Shown piece by piece: positions 40,462-49,876 of a DNA stretch of 64,000 bases. Source of the DNA: Ustilago trichophora (lineage: Eukaryota; Basidiomycota; Ustilaginomycetes; Ustilaginales; Ustilaginaceae); contig OOIN01000004.1 in NCBI GenBank assembly GCA_900323505.1, forward strand, positions 62,001 through 126,000, written 5' to 3'. The notes beneath the pieces are model-generated. The model was not told the origin of the DNA. It searched no databases and worked only from the letters and a program-made list of their open reading frames with translations. Within the stretch, counting starts at the first letter, position 1. The number at the start of each line of letters is the position of its first letter. Made by a program: the position numbers and the translations under genes.

Positions 40462-42216
40462 TCAACGACGACGACGGCGACGACGCACTTGGGCTGGATG
40501 GCTGCTGGAGCCAGCCTCGGCCAAGCGCTCTTCGCCGCGGCCTGAGTGCACAAAGTCGTCGTCTGCATCGTGGTGGCCAGCTTCGCCCTCGTCTGGATCG
40601 CGGTCTTGGGTCCCAAGGAAGAGGTTGGAGCCTTCGCTTTGGGACAAGGCGCGATGGACAGGATAGGGCGGGTGCTGGCCCCATTGCTCTGCATCGAGGA
40701 TGGTCGAGCTGCTGGATTCGGGAAGGATGGTGTTGCGCGAGACGTCCTGCACCGCTGTTGGGAACAGTCTTGCAAACTCGAGGCTGACCATCCAGCGTTC
40801 GATGGAGCTCGGCAACGGCTGGACTTGGGAATCGAGGGGAGGATAAGTGACGGGCGAGGGTCCAAGCCTTTGTCTTACCTGGCTTGACGGTAGAACCTGT
40901 GCTAACGATATTGCTTCTCTCCTCTTGTCTGTCTCTTCCAGCGCCTCATGGAGTTCCAGCGATCTCCAGCACGGGACAATCTTTCGCATCGCTCCACCCC
41001 TGACACCGCTTCCACCACCGACACCGCCGTCACCGCTCGCACCACCGCCAAGACCTGCAAGACAATCAGTAAGTTCAAGGCTCGACTCGTTTTGGTCCGT
41101 TTCAATCTCATTGTTTGGTGGATCGATCGCCTCGGCGTCAGTTACCTCCTCACTGGCCGCCTCTGGGATGGCAAAGCTGGTGTGATGGTACTGACGCCAC
41201 AGAGCATCATCACGAAGCAAGGCAGCGGTGCGTTTATCGCACTTCTTCTTGATTCGGTTGATCCTTCTGCGGCTGGCTTCTCTGGCGAGCTTACGGGCTG
41301 GATCGTTGCTGTCGCGCTGCTGCTGGCGCCAATCCTTCATCATTTGATGAAGAGAGGCCAGACAGACTTCGACGGCGGCGTCATCCTGACTGTCGTCTCC
41401 GTCTCGTCTAAAGTCTTCGATCCGCTTCCGGACAGATGAATCTTGGCATGCAAGGTTGGCAATGATGTCGGTGACAAGCCCAGTGTAGGCCGTCGCCGAC
41501 TTTGACCAGTCGATTCGAAGCACTGGAGCGCCGTAGAGGGTCGGAGGATTTGCTTCGAACGGTGGCAATGGGTCTTTCTTCCCAAGGCCCATTCGCTTTC
41601 GAAGCTCTTTCCGAAAGGGTCCTTGCAGATCCTTATTTGGCTTGATGCCTCCTCCTCTCTTGCGCTGCGGATGGAGTGGAGGCAACAATGGCTTGTTGGC
41701 GTTGGCGGCGTGGGAGCTAGCTGGGCTGATGCGTTTTAGCAGCGCATCTTGCCAGTGCAGGCACTGTACGATGGCGTGCCGTTCAGCTTGACTCTCGGCA
41801 AGCTTTGTCTCCATTGTGTTGACCTGCTCCTGGAGACGGTGGAGCTGTTGGCGCAGCCCTTGGTTCTCTCGCTCGCTGGTACTGTCGTTGTGTACGTTGG
41901 TTGTGTCTCTGTAGCTGCTGTCGGCGGGAGGTTCCACCTCAATCTCATCAGAGGAAGGAGGAGCGCCTCTTGGTGTGATCTGGGCCACCGCTTCAAATGA
42001 TTCTGCTGCCTCTTGTGAGGCGTCCTCGGAAGCTTCAAGCAACATTGAATCCGAATGGCGAGCGATGGGAGAGTGGGTTCCGAGTGAGCTCAACGGCGAA
42101 TCACTTGACGAGTCGCTGATGTACCTTGATCGCTGAGACGCCCTGGATGCGGCTTGACGGTCATCACCACCTCTTCTCCTTCTCTGTGTTGTCTCTCGGA
42201 CTCTTTTTGGTGGCAT
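40462..42216 (-). CDS. Basic coiled-coil protein, probable second gene of the transposon
   Basis: Single open frame of 584 residues starting MPPKRVRETTQRRRRGG and ending in a run of arginines. A coiled coil is expected at about 120-165 (LRQQLHRLQEQVNTMETKLAE). The conserved-looking core (about 180-350) contains KGGGIKPNKDLQGPFRKEL-like basic sequence, PVLRIDWSKSATAYTGLV and a helical basic block REASRRRINRIKKKCDKRTA. It resembles no enzyme I know. Same strand as the Tnp2-like gene and within 2 kb, it is plausibly the DNA-binding accessory protein (TnpA role) of a two-gene element. That role is inferred from position and charge only. Confidence 0.55.
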   Translation of the reverse strand: MPPKRVRETTQRRRRGGDDRQAASRASQRSRYISDSSSDSPLSSLGTHSPIARHSDSMLLEASEDASQEAAESFEAVAQITPRGAPPSSDEIEVEPPADSSYRDTTNVHNDSTSERENQGLRQQLHRLQEQVNTMETKLAESQAERHAIVQCLHWQDALLKRISPASSHAANANKPLLPPLHPQRKRGGGIKPNKDLQGPFRKELRKRMGLGKKDPLPPFEANPPTLYGAPVLRIDWSKSATAYTGLVTDIIANLACQDSSVRKRIEDFRRDGDDSQDDAAVEVCLASLHQMMKDWRQQQRDSNDPARKLAREASRRRINRIKKKCDKRTAALLRDDALWRQYHHTSFAIPEAASEEVTDAEAIDPPNNEIETDQNESSLELTDCLAGLGGGASGDGGVGGGSGVRGGAMRKIVPCWRSLELHEALEETDKRREAISLAQVLPSSQVRQRLGPSPVTYPPLDSQVQPLPSSIERWMVSLEFARLFPTAVQDVSRNTILPESSSSTILDAEQWGQHPPYPVHRALSQSEGSNLFLGTQDRDPDEGEAGHHDADDDFVHSGRGEERLAEAGSSSHPAQVRRRRRRR

Positions 42217-43615
42217 CAGGATGAACGGCTCGATTCAAAATGCTTGGTATGCGTTTCGTTGATGGTTGCAAAGAAGATAGAGCACAGCACGGGCACAATT
42301 GTGTCTGCAGGCGGCTTCCAGACTTGTCGACGGGGAACTCAAGGACGCAGTTGTCCACTCTACATGGCCTCGAGCAGCTCAGGTGGCTTGTTTGGCTGTT
42401 ATCCACGGCATTGAGGCGCTGAAAGTGCACGGCTTGCTCAAATGTGTCCGATATGAGGCTCGTACTGACTCAAATTCTTTCTTTTGCTCGTCACCAGCGC
42501 ATACAACACCATCTCAAACTTCGTTTCAAGGCCAGCCAAATCCCCGGGTGACTCATCCTCGATCTGGACGGATCTCGACGGTAACTGTAGGCAGGATTTG
42601 CAGGCACTCCGGCAGTGTCTGCTCCAACTCGCGGAAAAGGGATTTGAGCACACAGGTCAAGGGGTCCGAGCGCGCTCAGTACTTAATTCGCGCGCATGAG
42701 CAAACGTCTCTATCTTCCCGACTCCATCCATCCATCCGCCTCACGACTTTGCGAGCCCATCCATCCGCCTATTTCTCACAGCCTTTGCTCGCCATCCATG
42801 GGCCGACCCTGCTCCTGGCTGCTCAGCAAAGGAGAATCTCAAGTTGTAAGTGCTGGTCTTCAGTTCGAGGTTGGTGTTGTCACGTCTTGCTGCTTTGCAG
42901 TTGATCCGCTGAACTTCTCTTCTTTCTGTTGTATTCCTCATTTTGCAGAGCGAGATAAGGGTAGCTGGCATTCCACGCCACGCTTCGTCTTCGAGCACAT
43001 CCAACTTCCCCAAACAGCCGCCAAGACTCCTCTTGCCCGTAGCTTTGCCACCATTGTCCCACCATCATCAAGGAGGGCGCTGCTTTCGACAGACAGCTCT
43101 CTCTGTTACTACTTTGAGGTATGTTCAGCATCACGTCTCTTCAAAGGCATCGATTGGCGACTCTAGCGAGCAAAGCAGCATCTCTTGACTACAACAACCC
43201 ATTCGTCCTTTTGCTGATCCTGCTGCCGTTACTGCTTCTGTTGCCGACGCCTAGCTTCAACTCTTTCCACGTCAACTCCATTCTTTGACAAAGCATCAGC
43301 ATTTTGATTTGCTCGGCCGCATTTTGTATCAGCCACAAACAATTTGGTAAGCACATCAGAGCATCCGTGTCTTTTTTGGGTTTCAACAAGGAGAGAGTTT
43401 GCTGCGCTTTTGCTCACATCCTCTGATGACGACTCGACTCTTCGGCACATCCGCTTCTTTCTGATCTGCGTCGCCGTCTACGTCTCGCCGACCTGTCCGA
43501 ATCCGACGCAAGACTCAGCCCCTTCGCTTCCCGACACGCACTTCGACACTCTAAGCATCTTGACTCGCCATCTTCCAACTGACCTTGACCTCGCAAAAGG
43601 TTCGTCCAGGAGGAT
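42217..43615. other. Gap between transposon genes and the NST1-like fragment
   Basis: About 1.4 kb with scattered short open frames and no recognised motif. It probably holds the 5' region of the minus-strand accessory gene and, from about 43330, the promoter and leader of the NST1-like sequence. Confidence 0.5.
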
Positions 43616-45019
43616 ATGGCCAAGTCAAAGCTGCCTCGCTCCACCCCAGCGGCGCGCGGTGCAGCCGCACCCCCACCCAAGCTGGCCACCGCTGCTCAAC
43701 ACCAACAGCATCCACCAACACCACCTCCCATGCAGCAGCAATCCAAACAACCTGTTGCTGGCGCATCCACGCCACCGCGATCTGCCTCCCCCATCTCCAA
43801 TTACGATGCAGACACCGCCGCCCACTCTTCCGCCAAGAAGAAAAAGAAAAAGTCTAAATCCAAGGCAAAGGACTCTGACTTGATCGACGATCACGAGTAC
43901 GACCTTCAGTCTGCGGCTGCGCAAGGCATCCCGGATGACGATGCCTATTGGACATCGCTCCCTGCGCATCTGAGGACTTTTATTCGCAACGCTTTGCCTC
44001 TCGGCCAGTTCCCCCCAGCAGCCCAGGCTGCCCTCAACGACAACGCCAACGACCCTGCCAACCGCCACGCTTCGACGCAAGCCATGATCGCCGTCGCTCA
44101 ACAGTTGGCGCAGGCTGCCCATGCGTCTCAGCGCCATCTTCAGCAGTATCCTCCTGGCACCCATCCCTACCCTCCACTGCCCTTCGACGCATCCATCTTT
44201 GCCGACTTGGCACTGCATCCCGACCAGGCGTTGCCTCTACATCCCCATCCCAACGCCGCCACCAATGGTTCCTATGCACAGTACGCTTCCAGCCCCAACC
44301 CGCCTCCAACCCAGCCACCCATCGAGCCACTTCCACCTCCCATTGTCCTCTACGACAATTTCGATGACGAGATCGATCGATTCGACGACGACCGAGACGA
44401 CGGCGCTCAATACTACGACGATGGAGAGCTCGACGAGGACGACGAAATCCTTGATGCCCAAGGCGGCCTTCTTCGTGCTCGAGAGCGTGTATGGATGCGG
44501 GATGGCGCAGATCACGCGCATGGACCCAACGGCATGGCTGTCCATCCAGATGAACTGCGCTCTGCGAGTAAGAACAAAAAGAAGAAGAAGAAGAAGAAAG
44601 GTGGCGCTGGAGCTGGAAATGGACATGGCGATGACGAAGCACACGAGATCAAAGTCCAAGTGCCTCCCCCGCCCAAGCCCATCCCCAATCATCCGCCTCC
44701 GTCGACCAACGTCTCTTTGATTGCTTGTAACTCGAATCTGCCGCCTCCCAGCTCGCGAGCCGCTGGCAAACAGCCAATGACCTTCAACTCGACCGGAAAG
44801 ACGCCAGCAAGACCGGCCAACGGTGTTCCACCTTCATCCAACTCGGGCAAGCGCTCGGTCTCGTCCTCAACTCACGGATAGCAGCCCGCAGCCAACCCAT
44901 CAACCAACAATGCAAAGATCTGGTCAACCAGCTCAGCAGAGGAGCGCAAGCGCATCAAGGAATCCTGGCTCGGTCTCTCGATGAAGGATAGGTTGCACTT
45001 GACGCCTCTGGCGCTGTGA
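43616..45019 (+). pseudogene. 5' fragment of an NST1-like stress-response gene, nonsense-broken and truncated
   Basis: The frame from ATG 43616 runs 421 codons to TAG at 44879-44881, then continues in the same frame to TGA at 45017-45019. It shows NST1-like features in order: Lys-rich N-terminal patch (KKKKKKSKSKAK), WTSLPAHLRTFIRNALPLGQ, an acidic Asp/Glu run, a second Lys run, and, only after the in-frame stop, KIWSTSSAEERKRIKESW with LGLS. In fungal Nst1 proteins this is followed by an E/K-rich segment, a Cys-containing motif and several hundred further residues. Here similarity stops within about ten residues, and repeat-rich DNA begins 170 bp later. Nst1 is a negative regulator of salt tolerance in yeast. 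A hidden intron removing the TAG is possible, but no suitable donor was seen. The NST1 identity is from memory of the family. Confidence 0.7.
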
Positions 45020-45190
45020 ATGGCGGCGACCCTCTCTCTCACACAAGGGCGGCTCATGGTGGTTGCGACGCAAGACAGACGCCTACTGCGGTGCTACTTC
45101 TAATTCATTGTTGTTATGCTCACATGATTGCACTGGCGGCCACGGATGGCTGTCAGTAGGACTGTGCTGATGTGCTGCCTGGCCAGGTGC

Positions 45191-45352
45191 GCCACCCAAT
45201 ATGAAGGGTGGCTACAGTGAGAAGCCACCCGGGGTGGCTACTTTGCGAAGCCAGCCGATCGGGGGTGGCTTCGAAGGTGGCTTCGCAGCGAAGCCACCCG
45301 GGGTGGCATCGGGGGGTGGCTTCGAGTTGGCATTTTCCATTTTTAGGATATG
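45191..45352 (+). repeat. GCCACCC repeat array
   Basis: Contains a GCCACCC...GGGTGGC hairpin (45191-45212) and two copies of GCCACCCGGGGTGGC (45224-45238 and 45293-45307), with GAAGCCAGCC and GGTGGCTTCG blocks between them. It finishes with GGTGGCTTCGAGTTGGCATT, a T-rich tract and AGGATATGA, matching the reversed left-cluster module at 33590-33658 nearly base for base. Confidence 0.88.
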
Positions 45353-45797
45353 ATTTCGTAAAACGTGAAATTGCTGGCTCGGATCCGCCTTCGCAAAAAC
45401 GCTAAATGCCACGTAAAAAAGCCATCCCGGATGGGTTGATTCCTCAGAGCACTCACCCAATTGTATGGATTGCGTTGAGTCCCTGCGGCTTGTCCCTGTG
45501 CACCCACCAGATGTGCCTGCGGGGGTTGTCCTCGCGGACACAACCTCACGTTTTTTAGGATAAGATACGACTTTTTTGTAAGAGGAGATCACCGTCATGG
45601 TCTCATTTGCAGAAATGACGAATGTTTTCGTTGCAGGCGTGTTTCTTCCCTGTCCTTAATGAGTCGTGGCTCACGAGGTTTGGGAAAAAGAACGACTTCG
45701 ACACCATATAACGTTGTGTGAAAACCGGAGATGTCCGTCCTACCCACAGACACCCAGCAGCAGCCACGTCCTTCATATTCACATCCAAACAAAGTAG

Positions 45798-46023
45798 AAA
45801 TCCGTCACGAAGCCACCCTCGCAGCCACCCAGGGTGGCTACGTTGAGAAGCCACCCTTGAAGCCACCCAGGGTGGCTACAGTGAGAAGCCAGCCGTGAAG
45901 TCATCCGGGGTGGCTACGATACAAACCCACCCTCGAAGCCACCCCCGATCTGGCTGGCTTCGAGGGTGGGTTCGGTGGTGCAGCCACCCTGGGTGGCTTT
46001 GAGGGTGGCTTCATGACGGATTT
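45798..46023. repeat. 226-bp foldback element with 42-bp terminal inverted repeats
   Basis: Arm 45798-45839 and the reverse complement of 45982-46023 agree at 39 of 42 positions (outer end AAATCCGTCA). Each arm carries a GCCACCC-type palindrome core; a third core (45862-45876) and degenerate ones lie inside. Directly after the right arm come a T-rich tract and ACGATATGA. It has no coding capacity and resembles a MITE or foldback element. No target-site duplication was evident. Confidence 0.85.
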
Positions 46024-46133
46024 TTCCTTTTTTACGATATGAAAGATGCACCGTGGTGACATGCGTGACTCTTCAACGTTGAAGGACCTGCATGCTCCAA
46101 AAAGGGGAAGCCCAACACAAAGCCAGCTGCGAA

Positions 46134-46200
46134 GCCACCCGGGGTGGCTACAGGGGGCGACTTCGGGTTTTGGGCATCGGGGTATCCTTTTCTACAATGT
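46134..46200 (+). repeat. Degenerate GCCACCC module
   Basis: The palindrome GCCACCCGGGGTGGC (46134-46148) is followed by a diverged tail ending CCTTTTCTACAATGTGA, comparable with the T-rich GATATGA tail of the better copies. A further degenerate copy starts GCCAACCAGGGTGGC at 46391 and ends TTTTTACGAAATGA near 46458. Confidence 0.68.
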
Positions 46201-47867
46201 GAAACGCATGAAAGACATCTTGGCTGTCTTCGCGGAGCGCGAGGCAGGCTACACCGCACAGCACGCAATTAAGGATCGCAAAGAAAGACGCAATTCTAGA
46301 GACCCAGCAACAGAGTTGCATCCGCGAATCCGCCCGAGTCACCACCCAGCGAGAGCATCATGAATAGGTGCGGCCCAAACCTACCTCGGAGCCAACCAGG
46401 GTGGCTGCGGGGGTGGGGTACCCGGACGTACTGTAACTTCACGCTTTTTACGAAATGATTCGACGACGTGTGGTCACACACCTCCTGGGCAGGTATCACC
46501 TGCGAACAAGTCCCCAATAAACCTGCCACCTTGAATTTGATCCGAGTTGCTTGCACATTTCCTTGGATCGGTTGTGTCTGTGCTCGGCCGCTTCTAGGCT
46601 GGCACATCGCACGTCGCTGTATGTGAAAAGTAAGTGCTCCTTGACGTCGGGCTGTGCAACTCCAAATTGGCTCCGAGATAGCTTTTTGCTTTGTTCAGGC
46701 TGTGCGACTTCCCACCTCTGTCTTGGGTATCCACCGCGAAGTTCTGGAGCCAGATTGTCACGAACCATCAAGCCAAGCGCAGCTAAACAGAAAAGAGAAG
46801 CGTTGGAGCAATCCTAGGCGAGCCAACATCATTTTGCCTGACTCATGGCAATGAACAAGGGGCAGAGATCTCGCAAGGCAGCTCCGCAATGCGAAGCCTT
46901 TGGCCGAAATGCGAGAATATGATGGGGTTTTGCGCAAAAGGAAGAACAGCAACAACATTTGGACGAAACGTCACTTTTTGCTGCCGTTGATTACCTTTCA
47001 AACTCAAACATGTGGCCCCGACGTGAAAACAGCCATACACATGGTCTGAGCGAAAGGCTTCTCGGGAGAAGCGAGGCGAGAAGACTCAAAGCTGACGGGG
47101 ATGGGGATGCATGGTGCAAAAATTGATTTGATACGAGTTCCTGAGAGCTGATTCGGCCTCGAGGCTCATGCGGGCCACCAATCTTGGCTTGCACCTGGGC
47201 ATGTTTCGCTGTGGACCAGATGCAACCTTGTTCTCTCATCTTTGAGCTTCTTCTGACTCAAAGAGGCGGTCGGAAAGTATCTCTGAGGAAGTTGTAAACA
47301 AAAGGAAGGACAAAAAGCGCTCTTACGCGTTTTTGCAGTAAGTGAGGGTTGTGGTGGTCAGTGCGGATTGGAAGGCTGTCAAGAGGAAGCAGAGCGCTGA
47401 AAGCGAGTCAGCCTCGCGTGGCGAAGCGACGGCGCAAGGCAAGCCCTCCACCTGTTGCTCGTTCATTTCGAGTTGAAATGTCAAGACGCGAGTTTCGTAG
47501 CAGCAATTCTTTCTCCCTCTCCTCTTTTCTGCTTGCCACGGTCGCGCGAAGAGGATGCACGTCACATGCTGCTGCAATTGCTGCTGGCCTCCACGCCGAA
47601 AAATCAAAGCACAGTCAGCTCGCTACCTCAACTTGCAGATCGACGTTCATTTCCAAGCGAAACCATTCCCTCTTTCGTCTTTCTATGCCTCCTCAAGCTC
47701 CACCACCCATTGCCTAGGATCCCACAGAATCTATTACCCCATTGTGCTGACACCGAAGCAGGCTTTACCAACTCGCGACTCGACTGCACCCAATCACAAA
47801 GACGGTAACTTACACAAAGCCACCATCCCCACATTCACCGTCTTCACCATTCCAATCGGTAGCTGTG

Positions 47868-49297
47868 ATGGCTGCTGCTCGCGATAAACGATCCGGAGAT
47901 GCTGAATCGGCACCTGTCACCGTGGCGGACGGAATCCACACACATGGAGTAAGTGGACAAAGTTTCCTCAAAGTTACAAGCCCAGTCCTCTCACCGTGCT
48001 TTCACTTGATCCCTTTGTCCAGGTTTTGAATCAGCACCCGAACGTGTCGCAACCTAGCCAGGATGGCGCGGCTGCAAAAGTCCCAGGTTCCGCTTCCAAT
48101 GCAGGTCCCTCCTTCCGAGTCGGCATCTCCGAGGACTCGAATAAGCGATGGCGAAGGGCGATGGAGGACGCGCACGCCTTCGTCTACGACTTTGGTGGTG
48201 TACATGGACAGGGCTTCTTCGGCATCTTTGATGGTCATGCTGGCAAGGATGCTGCCGAGTGGTGTGGTCAGAACTTCCATCAGGTAAGTCTTTGCTAAAC
48301 CCTCTTTAGCTATTCGAGTCACGACTGACTGTTCCCTCTCCACCTTCCACTCAAAACAGTACCTTCTCAAAACTCTTGAACTCAACCAAGACAAGCCTGT
48401 TCCTGATCTTCTCAACGCCACTTTCCACAGTGTCGATAAGGAACTCGCGAATCTGGCAACTCAGAAAGGCTCGTCCAGCGGCTGCACAGCTGCCGTTGCA
48501 TTCTTGCGACTCGAAGAAGACTCAGGCCATCCATTGAAACCGACGGACGACGCAGAAAACGGCACAGTAAACGATACAGGCAACGAAGCCGCCGCCACTA
48601 GGGATCAGTCCAACGAGCGTGACGGGCTTTGGGGCAAAATTTCCAAACGCTTCGAGTCATCAGACAACAAAGGCAAAGATATTCCATCGGTGGGTCCCAA
48701 GAGAGTCCTGTATACGGCCAACGTTGGAGACGCACGAGCCGTGCTCTGGTAAGTGCAACAATGAGCACAGAGCCCAAGTTCGCCCTACCATAGCAACGAC
48801 TGACATTCTTCGGATACCTCACATCACCAACAGCCGCGGTGGCAAAGCTGTCCGTCTCACGTACGATCACAAGGGCTCCGATGCACAGGAGGCGAAACGT
48901 ATCACAGATGCCGGAGGCTTCGTCATGAACCATCGTGTCAATGGCGTCCTCGCAGTCACGCGATCTCTCGGAGACTCGGCCATGAAAGAGTTCGTCGTCG
49001 GTTCTCCATATACGACAGAGACTGTTCTCGGGAGCGAGGATAGCTACCTCATTATCGCCTGCGATGGTGTAAGTTTGACCAACCCAATTACTGCTCGTCT
49101 ATGCCATGCAAACTGACCCCAAGTTCTTTCCTTTGACGCAGCTCTGGGATGTTATCGAGGATCAAGAAGCTGTCGATCTCATCAAAGACATACAAGATCC
49201 GCAAGTCGCTTCACAAGAGCTTCTCAATCATGCCCTGAGCGAGTTTAGCACAGATAACACCTCGATCATGGTGATCCGCTTCACACCTTGTTCTTGA
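47868..49297 (+). CDS. PP2C serine/threonine phosphatase, Ptc1-like (five exons)
   Basis: Exons 47868-47948, 48023-48283, 48360-48748, 48834-49068 and 49142-49297 give 373 residues; every intron is GT-AG and 72-85 nt long. PP2C motifs in order: [10 protein letters not shown] (about residue 72), [15 protein letters not shown] (D97, metal-binding DGH), [52 protein letters not shown] (spanning the last intron) and [10 protein letters not shown]. The MED and DGHAG layout is closest to yeast Ptc1, a cytosolic and nuclear Mg/Mn-dependent phosphatase that down-regulates the Hog1 MAPK and cell-integrity pathways. An insertion of about 60 hydrophilic residues (around 165-225) is absent from yeast Ptc1. 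Confidence 0.92.
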
Positions 49298-49876
49298 CGC
49301 GAGTTCATTTAGCAATCAGTTTCCCTTCCCTTTGATGCGCCAGGGTTTGCTTGAGCGGTGCCCTCACGAATCCGAGGAAAAGCTTCTTTCTGAGCCAGTT
49401 GCATGACGTTGCACGATGTTTGAGTGAACAATCCTCGTGTGTCACAAAATCGACTAGGCATGCCTGGATATCACATGGAAGATCTCATCCAGACCACAAC
49501 CACCTCATGATTTCACACCGCACAGACGCGCGCACAACGAAGGAGTCCAAGCAGGAAAATGACAGTTAGGAGAGCGGCAATAATACACAGACAAGACAGC
49601 TGAATATGACGAGCACAGCTGTGCAAAAGCCCAGTTGAGTCTGCGCTGCGATGACAGCTGACTTGAGTCAGAGTTGACAGAGAAAAGGTCCGAAACTAGA
49701 ATGCGACAAGAATGCACAAAGCCTGGAAGCCATGTGCAGCACATGCGCCATGGAACAACTACAACATTACGAGGAACGGAACGACGTGGTATAGGTAGCG
49801 ACAGGAACCAGCTTGGCAGGGTCGTAGCCGCGTAGTGGATTACGTACGATCGAGAAGAACGCGCAAGGGTACCACT
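49298..49876. other. Convergent 3' region of PP2C and HMG genes
   Basis: About 580 bp between the two stops. No gene, repeat or RNA was recognised. Confidence 0.5.

Larger units (their letters stand above)
34046..42216 (-). mobile_element. Probable two-gene Tnp2-class DNA transposon (ends not defined)
   Basis: Coordinates cover only the coding core: transposase, repeat-rich spacer and basic coiled-coil protein, all on the minus strand. I searched both sides for CACTA/CACTG-type inverted ends and target-site duplications and found none I could defend, so the true borders are open. Confidence 0.65.
45020..47867. other. Repeat-rich gap between NST1 fragment and PP2C gene
   Basis: The first half (45190-46460) holds the right cluster of GCCACCC palindromic repeats. 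The second half has only short open frames and ends in a leader-like stretch before the phosphatase ATG. No protein family was recognised. Confidence 0.55.

Noticed and set aside
42299..43166. Plus-strand frames of 201 and 156 codons between the transposon and the NST1 fragment
   Set aside because: No motifs, and composition is like non-coding DNA around them.
33700..43600. CACTA-type terminal inverted repeats for the transposon
   Set aside because: Short CACTA or TAGTG matches occur by chance; none was paired over a useful length or flanked by a three-base duplication.
45191..46460. CRISPR-like array
   Set aside because: The units are palindromic and irregularly spaced, spacers are similar to each other, and the genome is a fungus.
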